A stretch of DNA of 64,000 nt from assembly GCA_964585545.1 (NCBI GenBank), contig CAZPDT010000014.1, positions 35,958 through 99,957 of the forward strand, given 5' to 3'. The notes beneath the pieces were generated by a model that had not been told where the DNA came from, searched no databases, and saw only the letters and a program-made list of their open reading frames with translations. Origin of the DNA: Brumimicrobium sp964585545 (GTDB lineage: Bacteria; Bacteroidota; Bacteroidia; Flavobacteriales_D; Crocinitomicaceae). The stretch's first letter is position 1; every line of letters begins with the position of its first letter. Positions 44,502-54,080 of the stretch are shown here, one piece after another. The position numbers and the translations under genes are program-made.

Positions 44502-45125
44502 ATGGATCTTATTCAAAAGTACTTCCCCCATCTTAATGATAAGCAATTGACTCAATTTAAGCAACTCCAGTCACTATATGAAGATTGGAACAACAAAATC
44601 AATGTCATTAGTAGAAAAGATATGGAACACTTTTATGAGCACCATGTTCTCCATTCATTGGCCATTGCCAAAATCATTCGTTTTAAAGAAGGAACTTCTG
44701 TTTTAGATGTTGGTACTGGAGGCGGCTTCCCTGGAATACCTTTGGCTATAATGTTTCCCGATTCTCAGTTTCATCTGGTAGACTCAACTAGAAAGAAAAT
44801 AAAAGTTGTGCAAAACGTTGTTGAAGCTATCACTTTAAAAAACGTGAAATACAGCCACGAGCGCGCTGAAAACTTAAAAGGGAAATATGATTTCATTGTG
44901 AGTAGAGCCGTTACGAAAATGCCGCAATTTATCCCTTGGGTCCGTAATAAAATCGGTAAAAAACAGAAAAATGGTCTGCCCAATGGAATTCTTTACTTGA
45001 AAGGAGGCGACTTGACTGAAGAAATGAAGACTATAAAATCCTTTTATGAAATTTATAATATATCAGACTATTTCCAAGAAGATTTCTTTGAAACAAAGAA
45101 AGTAGTTTACCTTCAACTTTATTAG
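44502..45125 (+). CDS. rsmG: 16S rRNA (guanine-N7)-methyltransferase RsmG
   Basis: This 207-residue SAM methyltransferase modifies G527 of 16S rRNA. The N-terminal NVISRKDMEHFYEHHVLHS segment and the SAM motif VLDVGTGGGFPGIPLA are characteristic, followed by VDSTRKKI and the SRAVTKMPQF region. The length is standard. Confidence 0.94.
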   Translation: MDLIQKYFPHLNDKQLTQFKQLQSLYEDWNNKINVISRKDMEHFYEHHVLHSLAIAKIIRFKEGTSVLDVGTGGGFPGIPLAIMFPDSQFHLVDSTRKKIKVVQNVVEAITLKNVKYSHERAENLKGKYDFIVSRAVTKMPQFIPWVRNKIGKKQKNGLPNGILYLKGGDLTEEMKTIKSFYEIYNISDYFQEDFFETKKVVYLQLY

Positions 45126-45163
45126 TACAGGAGTAAATTTGTATCGCTCTCGTGAATTTCTGA

Positions 45164-45604
45164 TTACAAATCGTCGGGAACGCTCACCCTTTGTAAACTT
45201 TTATGCTTAGGTCTTAATTTTTCTGCAAAAATAATCCTTAACTTCTGACGGTCTGCATTTTGAATCATTTCTGATATTCCATTTGCAATTGTTGGGGGTT
45301 CGTTGTTCATATTTGAAAATTTCTTATCATAAAGTTCTACACTACCATCATCATAATAGTAAAAAATTGAGGTAATGTACCCTTGTTCTACACGAACTTT
45401 TCCTTTAATACAGAACACATCGTCACTATCAAAAAAGGCAATAATTACATTTCTATAAATATTATCAGAAATAGCGTAAGATCCTCGTTCTGAAAAGGCC
45501 CTCTCATATTTTTGGAAACAATTTAATTCTTTTTTTTGTGCAAAGGAAAAATTCGTTCCCATGATAATAATCCCTACTAAGGCAAGTTGTAATATTCTTT
45601 TCAT
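45164..45604 (-). CDS. Secreted hypothetical protein
   Basis: This 146-residue protein has a signal peptide (MKRILQLALVGIIIMGTNFSFAQ). The mature part has two Cys (LNCFQKY, VFCIKGK) and a mixed beta-rich sequence (SIFYYYDDGSVELYDKKF). No family is recognised. It is convergent with rsmG and has a 339-bp upstream gap. Confidence 0.65.
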   Translation of the reverse strand: MKRILQLALVGIIIMGTNFSFAQKKELNCFQKYERAFSERGSYAISDNIYRNVIIAFFDSDDVFCIKGKVRVEQGYITSIFYYYDDGSVELYDKKFSNMNNEPPTIANGISEMIQNADRQKLRIIFAEKLRPKHKSLQRVSVPDDL

Positions 45605-45943
45605 ATTTTAAAGTTTAGCACAGCAATTTTTCTAAAGGTTTCCAAATATAACAAATTGGTTCAAATCTAGAGCGTTTTTGCTGTATTTTTTATAATTTAA
45701 TTACTTTAAGCCGAACTGTATAAACCCTTTCGTTTTTGAGTTTTATGAAGTTTCTAACTTTTCAAGAAGAAAATGTTATAAACAGTTCAGATCAATACCA
45801 TGCCTTAAATCAAATAGCAGACCAATCTAAAACAGTTTAATAAGTTTTGCAGAAATTTAACATTTTCCTTTGTTTTATAAAAAAAGAGTCCAATAAAGCA
45901 ATCGGACTCTTTTGTGCACTAACCATTTACTACAAACAACAAA
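45605..45943. other. Intergenic region with a terminator at its right end
   Basis: It holds the upstream sequence of the secreted hypothetical gene, distant 7-bp inverted arms (GAACTGT 45713-45719, ACAGTTC 45782-45788), a short frame MKFLTFQEENVINSSD (45745-45840) without support, and the terminator at 45880-45913. Confidence 0.5.
45880..45913 (-). terminator. Rho-independent terminator of the acyl-CoA dehydrogenase gene
   Basis: AAAAGAGTCC (45882-45891) pairs perfectly with GGACTCTTTT (45904-45913). Read on the minus strand, a T run follows. Confidence 0.85.
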
Positions 45944-47734
45944 CTAAAAATTATATTTTCCTGCTTCAATAACGCGTACAGCAATTTGTTGGCGCATAGC
46001 TTTAGCATTCAATCCATCAATTTTTGTAAAACGTCTTAGCCCCATCAACATCATCTTTGCTTCATCAGCTTCTGCGAAAGAATTGATTGCATCTTTGGCT
46101 GCCTTATTTATTTTATCGGCCATATCATAGAAGTACGTTTTAACAATAGCAATTTCATCTTTACATGCCTCCTCTCCTTTTATTTGAATCAACTTCTCAA
46201 CTCGCAATAAAACAGATTCAGCCATATAAGTGTCAATTGACATATCAGCTATATTCATCAAGACCTCTTGCTCTTTGGCAAGGCTTTGCATTAGTTTTTG
46301 AACTGCAGATCCTGCAACCATCAAAATTGATTTTTTAAATCCAGTAAGAGCTTTATGCTCTCCTGCAAAAATGCCCTCTTCTCCTTCATCAAAATCAGGA
46401 ATACTCATCAATTCATCGGCCACTTTTTGTGCTGGTCCCATTAAATCAAGCTCTCCTTTCATTGCTTTCTTAAGAACCATATTCACGGTCAACATTCTAT
46501 TGATTTCATTGGTTCCCTCAAAAATTCTGTTGATTCTAGAATCTCTATATGCCCGTTCAACTGAAGATTCTTTAGAGAATCCCATTCCACCATAAATTTG
46601 TACAGCTTCATCTACAACATAATCCAGTGCTTCCGAACCTGCAACTTTTAAAATTGCACATTCTGGGGCAAATTGCTCAATTCCCTTTAATGTCGCTTCT
46701 TGCTCGTTCATTCCTCCATCAATAAAAGCATGAATCGCATCATCTATATTCTGACCAGCTCGATATGTTGCAGATTCTAAAACATAAGTTCTTATCACTT
46801 GTTCTGCAATTTTGTAACGAATTGCGCCATATTTTGAAATCGGACGACCAAACTGCTCTCGTTCATTTGCATATTTGATTGATTCATCAATTCCTGCTTT
46901 GGCACCTCCTAAAACACCTGCTGCCAATTTGATACGACCGATATTGAGAATGTTTAATGCAATTTTAAATCCATTGCCTTGTTCAGACAACATGTTTTCT
47001 GCTGGAATCTTTACATCGTTAAAAAACACTTGTCGTGTAGACGAGCCTTTTATTCCCATCTTATCTTCTTCAGGATTTAAAGTGATTCCATCTAAACTGG
47101 CCTCCACCATAAAAGCAGATAAATTTTTATCGTCTCCAACTTTTGCAAAAACAGTAAATAAATCAGCAAAGCCAGCATTGGTAATCCACATCTTTTGTCC
47201 ATTAATGATGTAATGCTTACCATCATCGGTTAATGTAGCAGTTGTTTTACCAGAATTTGCATCAGACCCTGCCGAAGGCTCTGTTAAACAATAAGAGGCT
47301 TTCCATTCCCCAGTTGCCAATTTTGGAATATACTTTGCCTTAAGTGCATCTGTTCCATAATAAAGAAGAGGTAGTGTTCCAATTCCTGTATGCGCCCCAT
47401 ACGCAACAGAGAAAGAATAGCCCTTACCCAATCGTTCAGTAGCCAGTAAAGTGGTTTTAAAATCTACCCCCATTCCACCGAGATCATCTGGAATAGAAAG
47501 TCCCAATAACCCCAATTCTCCAGCTTTATCAAGAATCGATTCCATTAATCCTTCTTCCTGTTTGTCTATTCTATCCAAATTGGGTTCAACCTCTTGTGCA
47601 ATAAAATCATCACACATCTTAGCAATCATCTCTTGCTCTTCTTCCCATTCCTCAGGGATGAAAATATCCTTGGGATCGGTGTCGCGAATAATAAACTCGC
47701 CACCTTTAATTACTTTTGATTTCGTCTCAGACAT
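45944..47734 (-). CDS. Acyl-CoA dehydrogenase, extended two-domain type
   Basis: This 596-residue flavoprotein has the full acyl-CoA dehydrogenase core in residues about 30-440: TERLGKGYSFSVAYGAHTG, YCLTEPSAGSDANSGKT (FAD), INGQKMWITNAG, and QIYGGMGFSKESSVERAYRD with a RIFEGTNEINRM end. A C-terminal domain of about 150 helical residues is extra. Such enzymes oxidise fatty acyl-CoA in Bacteroidota. It is single, flanked by its terminator. Confidence 0.93.
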   Translation of the reverse strand: MSETKSKVIKGGEFIIRDTDPKDIFIPEEWEEEQEMIAKMCDDFIAQEVEPNLDRIDKQEEGLMESILDKAGELGLLGLSIPDDLGGMGVDFKTTLLATERLGKGYSFSVAYGAHTGIGTLPLLYYGTDALKAKYIPKLATGEWKASYCLTEPSAGSDANSGKTTATLTDDGKHYIINGQKMWITNAGFADLFTVFAKVGDDKNLSAFMVEASLDGITLNPEEDKMGIKGSSTRQVFFNDVKIPAENMLSEQGNGFKIALNILNIGRIKLAAGVLGGAKAGIDESIKYANEREQFGRPISKYGAIRYKIAEQVIRTYVLESATYRAGQNIDDAIHAFIDGGMNEQEATLKGIEQFAPECAILKVAGSEALDYVVDEAVQIYGGMGFSKESSVERAYRDSRINRIFEGTNEINRMLTVNMVLKKAMKGELDLMGPAQKVADELMSIPDFDEGEEGIFAGEHKALTGFKKSILMVAGSAVQKLMQSLAKEQEVLMNIADMSIDTYMAESVLLRVEKLIQIKGEEACKDEIAIVKTYFYDMADKINKAAKDAINSFAEADEAKMMLMGLRRFTKIDGLNAKAMRQQIAVRVIEAGKYNF

Positions 47735-47952
47735 AATATGTATTTTAATTTAATGAATATTCAATTTTTTCAATGAGGTAAATATAATTAATTTATTTTT
47801 GTTATGCAAGCATATAAAAAGGAGATTTAACTTTTTTTGGTAATTGATTTCTAAAAGAGTCTAAATTCGATGAATTACTCAACAACTTAACCCGAACTAT
47901 TCTTGAATCTATATTAGAACGAAAATTTCTATTCAATTTGTTGAATAAAATA

Positions 47953-47960
47953 TATCTTTG
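47953..47960 (+). promoter_or_regulatory. Candidate -7 promoter element of ribF
   Basis: TATCTTTG matches TAnnTTTG, 19 bp before the GTG start at 47980. Confidence 0.35.
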
Positions 47961-47979
47961 AAAAAAAAGAAACACACAA

Positions 47980-48924
47980 GTGAAAATTTACCAAGGATTT
48001 GATGATATAAAGAGCATTCCGCACCCCGTTTTGACAATCGGGACTTTTGATGGCGTGCATTTGGGACACCAAAAAATAATCAAACAGCTCAATGCCATAG
48101 CCAAAAAGAAAGGAGGGGAATCTGTGTTATTTACATTTTATCCACATCCCAGAATGGTTCTATTTCCCGATGCTCATGGATTACAACTCATTCAAACACA
48201 AAAGGAAAAGCTAAATAAATTAAAAAGAATGGGGCTACAAAACATTGTTGTATATCCTTTCACAAAAGAATTCTCACGCCTTCCTGCTCCGCAATTTGTG
48301 CGCGATTATCTTGTCAATAAACTGAATGTAAAAACATTGATTATTGGTTATGACCATCACTTTGGGAAAAATCGAGAAGGCGACATCAATCTTTTAAAAG
48401 AATTGGCTCCGGTTTATGGTTTTGAGGTTATTGAAATCAGTGCAAAAGACATTGACGAAGTAAATGTAAGTTCCACCAAAATTCGCGATGCAATAAAAGA
48501 AGGAGATATTGAGCTTGCGAATACATACCTTGGAGAGCCTTTTGAACTGAATGGTACAGTAATTCATGGTCAAAAATTAGGCAGAGAACTGGGATTTCCA
48601 ACCGCAAACATGGATTTAGAGAGTGAGATTAAGTTAATTCCAAAATATGGTATCTATGCAACCTCCGTTGTACACGAAGATGGAACCTCTCATTTTGGAT
48701 TGCTCAGTATTGGCGAACGGCCAACGGTAGATCAATCGGGTAAGATTTGTATTGAAGTGTATTTATTGGATTTTAGTGGAAATCTATACGGTACAAATTT
48801 AACCATTAAATTACTCCACCGCATCAGAGGAGAGAAAAAATTTGATAATTTAGAGGAACTCAAAAATGAAATGCAAAAGGATGAGAAATATTTTCGCAAC
48901 TGGATTGATCGCAATAATTTGTAG
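47980..48924 (+). CDS. ribF: Bifunctional riboflavin kinase / FAD synthetase
   Basis: This 314-residue enzyme makes FMN and FAD. The N-terminal FAD synthetase has TIGTFDGVHLGHQKII and GYDHHFGKNREGD. The C-terminal riboflavin kinase has GELGFPTAN-like GRELGFPTANMD and the later EVYLLDFSGNLYG. The start is a GTG at 47980, giving MKIYQGFDDI, and a -7 motif lies upstream. Its last 44 bp overlap, in another frame, the signal-peptide coding part of the LRR gene. Confidence 0.94.
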   Translation: MKIYQGFDDIKSIPHPVLTIGTFDGVHLGHQKIIKQLNAIAKKKGGESVLFTFYPHPRMVLFPDAHGLQLIQTQKEKLNKLKRMGLQNIVVYPFTKEFSRLPAPQFVRDYLVNKLNVKTLIIGYDHHFGKNREGDINLLKELAPVYGFEVIEISAKDIDEVNVSSTKIRDAIKEGDIELANTYLGEPFELNGTVIHGQKLGRELGFPTANMDLESEIKLIPKYGIYATSVVHEDGTSHFGLLSIGERPTVDQSGKICIEVYLLDFSGNLYGTNLTIKLLHRIRGEKKFDNLEELKNEMQKDEKYFRNWIDRNNL

Positions 48925-49477
48925 CTTTACTTATGGTCAAATTCCTGTAGATACTTTACATTATCTCTCCTTAATTGAGGCTGAAAATGCCAATCCTGAT
49001 ACCGTATTTGCAATTGATTTAAGTACTCCTTTTTTACGTAAAGGACTAAAAGAGGTGCCTTCTGAACTAAAAAAATACACCCACCTCAAAGGATTAAAAT
49101 TAAGCAATAATAAACTTGAATCTCTCCCTGATTTTTTCTCAAATTTTACATCACTTCGATTTCTCTATCTCGAAAAAAATAAATTTACCCATTTTCCACC
49201 ACAAATATTTAAACTAACCAACTTGGTATATTTGGACATCTACCGCAATAAAATGGTACGTATCCCTGATGGTATTAAACACCTCAAAAAATTAAAATAC
49301 CTGGATGTTTGGGACAATCGATTTGTCTCTTTTGCACCTGCCTTTGCTACATTAAAACAATTAGAATATATCGACTTTAGAGGTACTTCTTATCCCCGAA
49401 CCTTTGAGGAAAGATGGCGAAAAGCTTTTCCTAATGCAGAAATTAAGTTCGACCCGCCTTGCAATTGCCTTGAATAA
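48881..49477 (+). CDS. Secreted leucine-rich-repeat protein
   Basis: This 198-residue protein starts within ribF in another frame. MRNIFATGLIAIICSFTYGQ is a convincing signal peptide, and an in-frame ATG 15 bp earlier is possible. Five or so LRR units follow (LKGLKLSNNKLESLPDF, LRFLYLEKNKFTHFPP, LVYLDIYRNKMVRIPDG, LKYLDVWDNRFVSF). The protein ends with CNCLE and carries no sorting domain. It probably acts in protein binding at the cell envelope. Confidence 0.82.
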   Translation: MRNIFATGLIAIICSFTYGQIPVDTLHYLSLIEAENANPDTVFAIDLSTPFLRKGLKEVPSELKKYTHLKGLKLSNNKLESLPDFFSNFTSLRFLYLEKNKFTHFPPQIFKLTNLVYLDIYRNKMVRIPDGIKHLKKLKYLDVWDNRFVSFAPAFATLKQLEYIDFRGTSYPRTFEERWRKAFPNAEIKFDPPCNCLE

Positions 49478-49482
49478 GAAAG

Positions 49483-49950
49483 CTACTTTAATTGACGGTC
49501 TATTAACCTTTTATAAATCGGATTCTTTGTAATATAAAAACCAGTCTGTATAAACTCAAACAACTGTTCTTGTGGTGACTTCGTGATTGTATCTTTCTGT
49601 ACCTTGACTTGATGTTGGTCAATATCAATTAAAACCCGGTCAATTTCCTCTTGCTTTGTTAAATCTGCATTTTCAATATTCGACATAATGCTCAACGTAA
49701 GCAATTCATCCTTATCTACATGACAAATCGTTAATTTTGAAACACTTCTGTGTTCAACCATTGTTGTTTTTCTTAAAACACTTTCCCAAACAACATCACT
49801 GAATTGATCGATAATTTTTTCAACCTTTTGCATTTCTGTTTTTTTCATCTTCTCCCATTGTTTGGCTTCAATCCCATTAACAATAAGAAATTCAATGAAT
49901 TCCTTTTCTAAGTCCTTTAGGTCTTTCAATGACAGTCGAGCATATTTCAT
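49483..49950 (-). CDS. DUF6495 family protein
   Basis: This 155-residue cytoplasmic protein starts MKYARLSLKDLKDLEKEF and has the IDQFSDVVWESVLRKT segment that I associate with the Bacteroidota family DUF6495. The function is not known. The sequence is helical and charged. It is convergent with the LRR gene, with 5 bp between, and a -7 motif (TATATTTG on the minus strand, 49970-49977) lies 20 bp upstream. Confidence 0.7.
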   Translation of the reverse strand: MKYARLSLKDLKDLEKEFIEFLIVNGIEAKQWEKMKKTEMQKVEKIIDQFSDVVWESVLRKTTMVEHRSVSKLTICHVDKDELLTLSIMSNIENADLTKQEEIDRVLIDIDQHQVKVQKDTITKSPQEQLFEFIQTGFYITKNPIYKRLIDRQLK

Positions 49951-50218
49951 TCTCCTTCAATTTTAAACGCAAATATAGTGGATTATAAACTCTTTCCCCG
50001 AACAAAAATAAAGAACAAGTTTCACCGCTTGATAGCAACAATGAGAAACACTGGCCTGCTTCATTAACTCCTATGGTTGTTAAGCATAATCGCTCGGTTC
50101 ATCAACATCCTACTTTTAAAGTAATTCACTCAAATATGAACAATCCCGATTAAACAGAAAAAATAGCCATTGCACATACGGCAACAGCTATATTTTCAAA
50201 ATAAAATTAAGAATTTTA

Positions 50219-50488
50219 TTATTTAACCAAACATGTAGAGGTAGTGGTATACTTTGTACCCAAACTATCTTCATACGATATATTAAATCCTGAATCTTTA
50301 CATGCGGCTCTTACATCATCTTCCTTTCCGGTCATCGACGAATGGGTAGCCTCTGTATATTCGGTGTGAATATTATACATATCATTATTTGCTTCTTGGC
50401 GAACTGTACATTCACAGTTATAATCTTTGGAACAAGCAACAAGCAAAATACCTGTTACAGCAACCAAACCTATTAATATTTTTTTCAT
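50219..50488 (-). CDS. Small lipoprotein
   Basis: This 89-residue protein is read from MKKILIGLVAVTGILLVAC, a clear lipobox (LVAC), followed by SKDYNCECTVRQ. The mature part contains four or more further Cys in an extracytoplasmic setting, compatible with disulfides. The frame is open further upstream but that extension lacks a signal and looks non-coding. No family is recognised. Confidence 0.7.
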   Translation of the reverse strand: MKKILIGLVAVTGILLVACSKDYNCECTVRQEANNDMYNIHTEYTEATHSSMTGKEDDVRAACKDSGFNISYEDSLGTKYTTTSTCLVK

Positions 50489-50600
50489 ATCCGTATTGTT
50501 TTTATAATTAAAAAATAAATTAGTTGTCCTTAAAGGTATAGAAATTAATTGAATTTCCATAAAAACATAGATGAAATGCGAACAAAACTGTATTCTCTCT

Positions 50601-50771
50601 TTATTTCTTGATGAATCGATCCGTTTTAGGATCATAACCGTAAGGACAATGTTTACACCCATTTTTACAGCAATATCCTCTTCTTAAAAGGTATTGCTCG
50701 GTAAAAACAATGTACCCTTCTTTTGTTTTGTATGAATCGCCTTCTTGAAGCTTTAAATTGTTGTTGTACAT
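50601..50771 (-). CDS. DUF5522 small cysteine-rich protein
   Basis: This 56-residue protein reads MYNNNLKLQEGDSY, then FTEQYLLRRGYCCKNG and CKHCPYGYDPKT, and ends DRFIKK. The RGYCC...C..CPYG pattern matches DUF5522, a short family found widely in Bacteroidota and eukaryotes and of unknown function, perhaps metal-binding. It begins 4 bp after the stop of the beta-barrel gene, so they form an operon. Confidence 0.8.
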   Translation of the reverse strand: MYNNNLKLQEGDSYKTKEGYIVFTEQYLLRRGYCCKNGCKHCPYGYDPKTDRFIKK

Positions 50772-50775
50772 CTTC

Positions 50776-51372
50776 CTAATCTCTGTTTAAAGGAAAGAAA
50801 AATGCGATTCGATAAATGAGCGGGATATACTTCCCATAATTGGGTTTTTCAGGGTTAGAAACCTTAAGGAAATAGCCTCTACTCAACGGTGATTGGTTGG
50901 TGGTATAAGGGTCTCTTACTGCATCCACAATATCATAAAGTATACCTACATTTAAGACAACTGGTCCAAAATCCTTAGCAATTCCTCCACCTACAAAAGC
51001 TGTTAATTTCCATTTTTTTTCAGGATGATAATACCTAAATGGATTCCTCAATACTTCTATCTCTGTCCCGATAAAAAACCATTCTAAAAACCGGTAATGA
51101 AAAAAACCTCCTCCACCGATTGTGTATGAAGACCCTTCTGTTCCCAAGTAGGTGTTTTTACTCCAATTGTATTGGTAACGAAAGCTCGGTCCAAAAGCGA
51201 TTGCATCATCCAAAACATAAGCGTATTTTAATGCTCCTCCAACAGTTCCTCCATGCGTAGAAAATGAAGCTGCTTGTATTTCTACCCCTATTTCAGAATG
51301 GTTGTTGTTGTATTGTCCTAGACTTAAAAATGAAAGAAAAACAATGTTGCTCAAAAAAAGTAAGTATCTCAT
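50776..51372 (-). CDS. Outer-membrane beta-barrel-like protein
   Basis: This 198-residue protein starts MRYLLFLSNIVFLSFLSLGQ, a signal peptide; the longer upstream frame is not supported. The mature part has repeating amphipathic beta strands (VGGALKYAYVLDDAIAFGPS, KLTAFVGGGIAKDFGPVV) and resembles small porin-like barrels. No named family is recognised. It is upstream of the DUF5522 gene on the same strand. Confidence 0.7.
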   Translation of the reverse strand: MRYLLFLSNIVFLSFLSLGQYNNNHSEIGVEIQAASFSTHGGTVGGALKYAYVLDDAIAFGPSFRYQYNWSKNTYLGTEGSSYTIGGGGFFHYRFLEWFFIGTEIEVLRNPFRYYHPEKKWKLTAFVGGGIAKDFGPVVLNVGILYDIVDAVRDPYTTNQSPLSRGYFLKVSNPEKPNYGKYIPLIYRIAFFFPLNRD

Positions 51373-51466
51373 TAATTTGCTTTTATGTATTTGCAACGAA
51401 GGTAATGATTTTTGTGTGGTTTTCAAAAAATAATTACAGCTCCCCACTTCCATTTTAATTGTGTTC

Positions 51467-52537
51467 TTAGAGCGGTTCGGAAAATACAGCTTTCAACCCT
51501 TTTAATACTTGATGTTCTGTGAGTTGCTGATCAATTTTTGCCCGTCCAATTGCTTGTAATAATGTGAAATTAATGCTCGAGCCTTGATTCTTTTTGTCTT
51601 GATGCATCAATGCAATCAATTGATTAAAATCAGTTGGAGCAATCGGTAACTCTTGGTATTCTCCTCTTATTTTGGTGGCAATATCCTGAAACGCCTCCTT
51701 TGTTAAACCTGCACATTCCATAGAAAGATACGATTCCACCAGCATTCCCCATGCAACACACAGTCCGTGAGAAGTTTTTATTTGCTTTGCCATTAAAAGA
51801 CTTTCCATACTATGTCCCACGGTATGTCCAAAATTCAATTTTTTACGTTCTCCTTGTTCCTTATAATCAGAGGACACAATATTTGCTTTTATCTGCATGG
51901 CTTCTGAAATCAATTGATCGCTGGGGATAAGCTGTTTTTCTTTGCTTAATTTATTAAAAAGCTGTTCAGATGCAATCAATCCATGCTTTAACATTTCAGC
52001 TTTTCCTGACTGAATTTCCCGTTCATCCAACGATTGTAAAAAAACAGTATCACAAATTGTGAAAACTGGTTGCGAAAAGACACCCAATTGATTTTTATAG
52101 TTACCCAGATTAACTCCTGTTTTACCACCTATTGAAGCATCAACCATTGCTAAAAGTGTTGTTGGAATATTTATAAAATCAAGTCCTCGCATATAAACAG
52201 AAGCAATGAAACCACCCATATCAGTTATGACGCCTCCTCCCAAATTAATCACCAAATCATTGCGTTGAACGGAGTAGTCCAAAAAGGATTCCCAAACTTG
52301 AACACATATCTCTAATACTTTATTCTCTTCTCCTTGGGGCAAAACAACAATTTCTGCACCTTTTAATGCATCAAATGAATTGAGCAACTTAGGCAAGCAT
52401 TCTTGCTGTGTGTTCTCATCGACAATAATGATTTTTTTACTGTTTTTATATTGGCTATTCAATAACTGGTGAAGACTGGAATCAAGCAATGATTTTAATT
52501 CATATTTTGTCTTGTTTTGTGTTATTTTTCTTTCCAT
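51467..52537 (-). CDS. aroB: 3-dehydroquinate synthase
   Basis: This 356-residue enzyme makes 3-dehydroquinate from DAHP in the shikimate pathway, with NAD and a divalent metal. The NLGGGVITDMGGFIASVYMR segment with its Asp/Gly motif, DASIGGKTGVNLGNYKNQ, and GHTVGHSMES with metal-binding His are all present. A -7 motif lies upstream at 52570-52577. It is a single gene. Confidence 0.95.
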   Translation of the reverse strand: MERKITQNKTKYELKSLLDSSLHQLLNSQYKNSKKIIIVDENTQQECLPKLLNSFDALKGAEIVVLPQGEENKVLEICVQVWESFLDYSVQRNDLVINLGGGVITDMGGFIASVYMRGLDFINIPTTLLAMVDASIGGKTGVNLGNYKNQLGVFSQPVFTICDTVFLQSLDEREIQSGKAEMLKHGLIASEQLFNKLSKEKQLIPSDQLISEAMQIKANIVSSDYKEQGERKKLNFGHTVGHSMESLLMAKQIKTSHGLCVAWGMLVESYLSMECAGLTKEAFQDIATKIRGEYQELPIAPTDFNQLIALMHQDKKNQGSSINFTLLQAIGRAKIDQQLTEHQVLKGLKAVFSEPL

Positions 52538-52569
52538 CTCTCAACAAGTTCATGATTAATATCACAAAG

Positions 52570-52577
52570 CAAAGATA
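52570..52577 (-). promoter_or_regulatory. Candidate -7 promoter element of aroB
   Basis: On the minus strand this reads TATCTTTG, matching TAnnTTTG, 32 bp before the aroB start. Confidence 0.35.
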
Positions 52578-52670
52578 ACTTTTAACAATTTGAAAGAACT
52601 TTTGAAAAAAATGTGTAAAATTGACCAGTAAAAATTAAATCTAATTCTTTTAAAAATTTAATTTTGGATT

Positions 52671-53837
52671 ATGATATCTTTTGACAATACAGAAATTGCC
52701 TTTAATTATAAGTCAGACAAAGACCTAAAGCGTGCATACAAGTTGTTTAAACTGGTTGGGAAAGCGTGGTTAGTGCGCATGGGAAAAGCCATAATGCCGA
52801 TTGCCTTTAAATTAAGACTGCCAATTAAAGGAATCATTAAAAGCACCATTTTTAGACAATTTTGTGGTGGAGAAACAATTGACGATTGTGACCACACAAT
52901 TAAAGTACTTTATGAGAACAATGTGGGTACAATTCTAGACTATTCCGTAGAAGGACAAACCAATGAGAAGGATTTCGATTTTACCAGAGATGAAATCATT
53001 GCGACCATAGACAAAGCGACAGGAAATAAAGGAATCCCTTTTGCTGTTTTCAAAGCAACTGGACTTTCACGACATGGTCTCCTCGAAAAATTGAATGATG
53101 AAAGCGTCGTTCCTACAAAAGAGGAAAAGAAAGAATTCATGAGAATTGTTCAAAGAGTTGATGCCATTTGCCAACACGCTGCCAAAAACAATGTACCTAT
53201 TTTTATAGATGCTGAAGAGTCTTGGATACAGAATACTTTAGACCGTATTGTAGAGTCTATGATGGCCAAATACAACCAAGAACAATGTATTGTTTTCAAC
53301 ACCTTTCAGATGTACAGGCACGATCGATACGAATACATTAAGAACGGAATAGAAAAGGCAAAAAAAGGAGGCTATTTATATGGGGCTAAAATCGTTCGAG
53401 GCGCCTATATGGAAAAAGAAAGAGAACGCGCTGCCGAAATGGAATACCCCTCTCCCATCCAACCTGATAAAAACAGTACCGATAAAGACTTCAACCAAAG
53501 TCTTCATTTGTTGATAGACAATATTGACCATTGTTATTTTTGTTGTGGCACTCACAATGAGGAAAGCTCTCATCTCTTGGTTCAGTTAATGAAGGAATTT
53601 AAAATTGATAAGAAAGACAAACGCATATTCTTTGCCCAACTTTTAGGGATGTCTGATCACATTTCTTTTAACCTTGCTCATCATGGCTATAATGTAGCAA
53701 AATACGTTCCCTACGGTCCCATAAAAAAAGTGATGCCTTATTTGTTGCGACGTGCAGATGAAAACACATCTGTAGCTGGTCAAACCGGAAGAGAATTGGA
53801 CTTGATTTCTAAAGAATGGCACAGAAGAAAAGGGTAG
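52671..53837 (+). CDS. Proline dehydrogenase
   Basis: This 388-residue FAD-dependent enzyme oxidises proline to pyrroline-5-carboxylate. The barrel motifs are ILDYSVEG, KIVRGAYMEKER and CCGTHNEES, and the C-terminal KYVPYGPIKKVMPYLLRRAD segment ends ENTSV with the two substrate-binding arginines. It is the single-function type, without the PutA aldehyde dehydrogenase. A -7 motif TAATTTTG lies at 52659-52666, 4 bp before the ATG. Confidence 0.93.
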   Translation: MISFDNTEIAFNYKSDKDLKRAYKLFKLVGKAWLVRMGKAIMPIAFKLRLPIKGIIKSTIFRQFCGGETIDDCDHTIKVLYENNVGTILDYSVEGQTNEKDFDFTRDEIIATIDKATGNKGIPFAVFKATGLSRHGLLEKLNDESVVPTKEEKKEFMRIVQRVDAICQHAAKNNVPIFIDAEESWIQNTLDRIVESMMAKYNQEQCIVFNTFQMYRHDRYEYIKNGIEKAKKGGYLYGAKIVRGAYMEKERERAAEMEYPSPIQPDKNSTDKDFNQSLHLLIDNIDHCYFCCGTHNEESSHLLVQLMKEFKIDKKDKRIFFAQLLGMSDHISFNLAHHGYNVAKYVPYGPIKKVMPYLLRRADENTSVAGQTGRELDLISKEWHRRKG

Positions 53838-54080
53838 TAATTATGCGTTTCAACCTTATTTATTTTGACCTTTCTTCAATGCATTGTCACGTTCATCCGA
53901 TGGTTTTATAAATTGAACTAACCCGCTTTTGTATCTCACATTTTTCAAGGAGTGATTATTGAAAAGAGAGAAAAAAATGGAGGTTATAAAAGAAATATCC
54001 CAAATAAGCTCTTTGTTCAATAATTTAATTATGTTTGTGAGCTACTAATTTTATTACTTAATTAAAAAACACATTTAGAC

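Noticed and set aside
45745..45840. 31-residue frame MKFLTFQEENVINSSD
   Set aside because: No support beyond an ATG and a stop.
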